Shown here in pieces: positions 33,101-33,609 of a stretch of 33,609 nucleotides of DNA. The stretch covers positions 1 through 33,609 of the forward strand of contig JAPOXD010000033.1 of the NCBI GenBank assembly GCA_026707285.1, read 5' to 3'. Numbering within the stretch: the first letter of the stretch is position 1; the number at the start of each line of letters is the position of its first letter. This DNA is from Chloroflexota bacterium. Its GTDB lineage: Bacteria > Chloroflexota > UBA11872. The notes beneath the pieces are model-generated. The model was not told the origin of the DNA. It searched no databases and saw only the letters and a program-made list of their open reading frames with translations. Made by a program: the position numbers and the translations under genes.

Positions 33101-33609
33101 CTCTATTCGCGCATGCTGGCGGACGCCGTGGACCGGCTGCGGGGCGTGGCGCCCGAGCCCGAGCTGCCGTCCGCGGTGGTGGACCTTCCGCTGGACGCGT
33201 ATCTTCCCGACGACTACATGGGGTCCTACGCCACGAAGGTGCGCGAATACCAGCGACTGGCGCGGCTGCGGGGGATCGACGAGGTCGAAGCGGCAATTGC
33301 CGACATCCGCGATCGGTTTGGCGCGCTGCCCGAGCCCGTGGACAATCTGGCGTATCTGCTGCGGATCAAGGCGCGGGCGCAAGCGCTAGGCTTCTCTGCC
33401 GTCACGACCTACGCGCGAGAACTCATCATCAAGGCGCCACCGGAGTTCGCACCGAGCCCAACGGTGATGCTCAAGGCGGGCGGCTGGGGCGTCAAGCGCG
33501 GACAGGCCGGACTCGTGTGGCCGGATTTCGCCCGCGATGCAGAATGGCAAGCCAAATTGATGCGCTTGCTCGACGACCTCGTACGCTGGGACGCGCTCGC
33601 GCCGGCGTC
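30143..33609 (+). CDS. mfd: Transcription-repair coupling factor Mfd (3' end outside window)
   Basis: At least 1155 residues of the DNA translocase that removes stalled RNA polymerase and recruits UvrA. The order is standard: an N-terminal UvrB-like region with RPGEFAHRGGIVDIFAPG, then a short Arg-rich linker, and the RNA polymerase interaction domain from about residue 490 (LQPGDFVVHVDHGVARFSG, DRLYVPVDQV). The SF2 motor follows, with Walker A GDVGYGKT at 641-648, DEEQ at 742-745, TATPIPRTL, and the QLRGRVGR motif near 910. The TRG region (DLEIRGAGNLLG) and the C-terminal D7 domain come last. I checked the frame at several motifs and it is unbroken. ATG 30143 lies 26 bases inside pth with AGAGGTG ten bases upstream. 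Family members are about 1150-1180 residues, so only the end is missing. Confidence 0.95.
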   Translation, partial: MRLSDLAAEFAAEPTLTAALAAAGQRDDALTVELRDALKPLYVALLVERLSRPLIIVTAEEARAGELAHDIGMWAGDVPVLHFPDVDQPAFAMLAISHELLARRVAVMGRLAHANKGDPIVVVASARALMRRLMPVDEFRSNYLTLAPGAVTDLDALTRRLVSLGYEPTPLVERPGEFAHRGGIVDIFAPGAALPVRVDFFGDEIESVRTFDPDSQRSLRPAPELIITPATEVPIWLGDRVAGRLRKLPLADLRPEDRQTWSSHLDRLEGGEYFDDAAFYTTSLLPDAVSLLDYAPQGMCVVDELEQLRLALRDTERTATENRERLAANGELPADFASPLFPASAMVERVEAAPVRLTYVPSLPGAAEGRRAVVEKFGPVPSYAGRLRRLSDDLEALRRDGRRVVIVSYQGRRLQRLLLDQHLPTTSLEDLEQLDASGAISVLGGTLSEGLRHDGLGLTLVTDAEVFGRRRVRRGRRSRRGAERTFLADLQPGDFVVHVDHGVARFSGIVQLEDTGGAREYLLLQYTGDDRLYVPVDQVARVQKFVGMSDAEPKLSRLNTADWQRAKRRARKSAESIAGELLEIYAARELATGMAFGADSAAQRDFEEAFAFIETPDQLTAIADTKTDMERERPMDRLVAGDVGYGKTEVALRAAFKAAMDGRQVAVLVPTTILAQQHFDTFVSRLAEFPVKVDLLSRFRSRREQLDVLAGLASGDVDIVIGTHRLLQSDVTFADLGLIVVDEEQRFGVAHKERLKALRKNVDVLTLTATPIPRTLHMALASLREISVIESPPEQRLAVKTYVTTYNDDIVRDAVRSELGRGGQVYFLHNRVQTIYTWQRRLQELLPDVEMLVAHGQMPPAELEEVMYRFARGDAQVLVATAIIENGLDIPNVNTIIVNDAWQFGLAQLYQLRGRVGRAAAQAYAYFMYQKGHTLTEQAQKRLQTILEASDLGAGFRIAMRDLEIRGAGNLLGAEQHGHMSAVGFDLYSRMLADAVDRLRGVAPEPELPSAVVDLPLDAYLPDDYMGSYATKVREYQRLARLRGIDEVEAAIADIRDRFGALPEPVDNLAYLLRIKARAQALGFSAVTTYARELIIKAPPEFAPSPTVMLKAGGWGVKRGQAGLVWPDFARDAEWQAKLMRLLDDLVRWDALAPA

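Overview
The window is a compact, very GC-rich (by eye about two thirds G+C) bacterial chromosome segment with about 27 protein genes, short or negative intergenic gaps and frequent GTG starts. No rRNA, tRNA, CRISPR array, transposase or phage gene was found. The gene mix (isolated nuoB end, SpoIID, TatA, long-form HisG, HpcH/HpaI aldolase, hydantoinase B, amidohydrolases, corrinoid protein, MWRG-type small membrane protein) would suit an environmental Chloroflexota-like bacterium. That placement is inference; no rRNA or marker tree is available.

Layout. 1-4213 (+): the 3' end of nuoB, a PHP-family phosphoesterase, a two-fold-repeated multi-pass MATE/MOP-like protein, then a promoter, leader and intrinsic terminator in front of an ABC-2 type exporter (ATPase plus permease). 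4360-5232 (+): hisG, tail to tail with a metallo-beta-lactamase-fold gene and a flavin reductase (-). 6593-9921: HpcH/HpaI aldolase (+), a beta-propeller lactonase (-) and a metal-dependent amidohydrolase (+). 9951-16263 (-): a one-direction block reading pyrE-like, dacA-like, tatA, spoIID-like, oppD, oppF. 16499-19180 (+): valS, convergent with a YhaM-like OB-HD protein and a small membrane protein (-). 20725-21026: gene-free, with several REP-like palindromes. 21027-26400: hydantoinase B (+), 2'-5' RNA ligase-like (-), a degenerate DXS-like protein (+), an amidohydrolase_2 protein (+) and a corrinoid protein (-). 26590-33609 (+): rdgB, a degenerate SDR overlapping an intact SDR, then rsmA-pth-mfd as an overlapping chain. 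mfd runs off the right edge.

Functionally the window mixes housekeeping (histidine and pyrimidine synthesis, valyl-tRNA charging, rRNA methylation, peptidyl-tRNA recycling, transcription-coupled repair, nucleotide-pool cleaning, cell-wall enzymes, Tat export) with accessory catabolic and transport genes that lack their usual partners here: OppDF without permeases, HyuB without HyuA, a corrinoid protein without a methyltransferase.

The most unusual items are a 433-residue DXS homologue that has lost the thiamine-diphosphate ligands and the C-terminal domain, an SDR pair in which the first member lacks the cofactor and catalytic motifs, and a promoter-leader-terminator unit in front of the ABC exporter that can fold in two exclusive ways. 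Others are a PyrE-like protein without the usual catalytic loop, a valyl-tRNA synthetase with KIEKS in place of KMSKS, and a symmetric -10 element that may fire in both directions.
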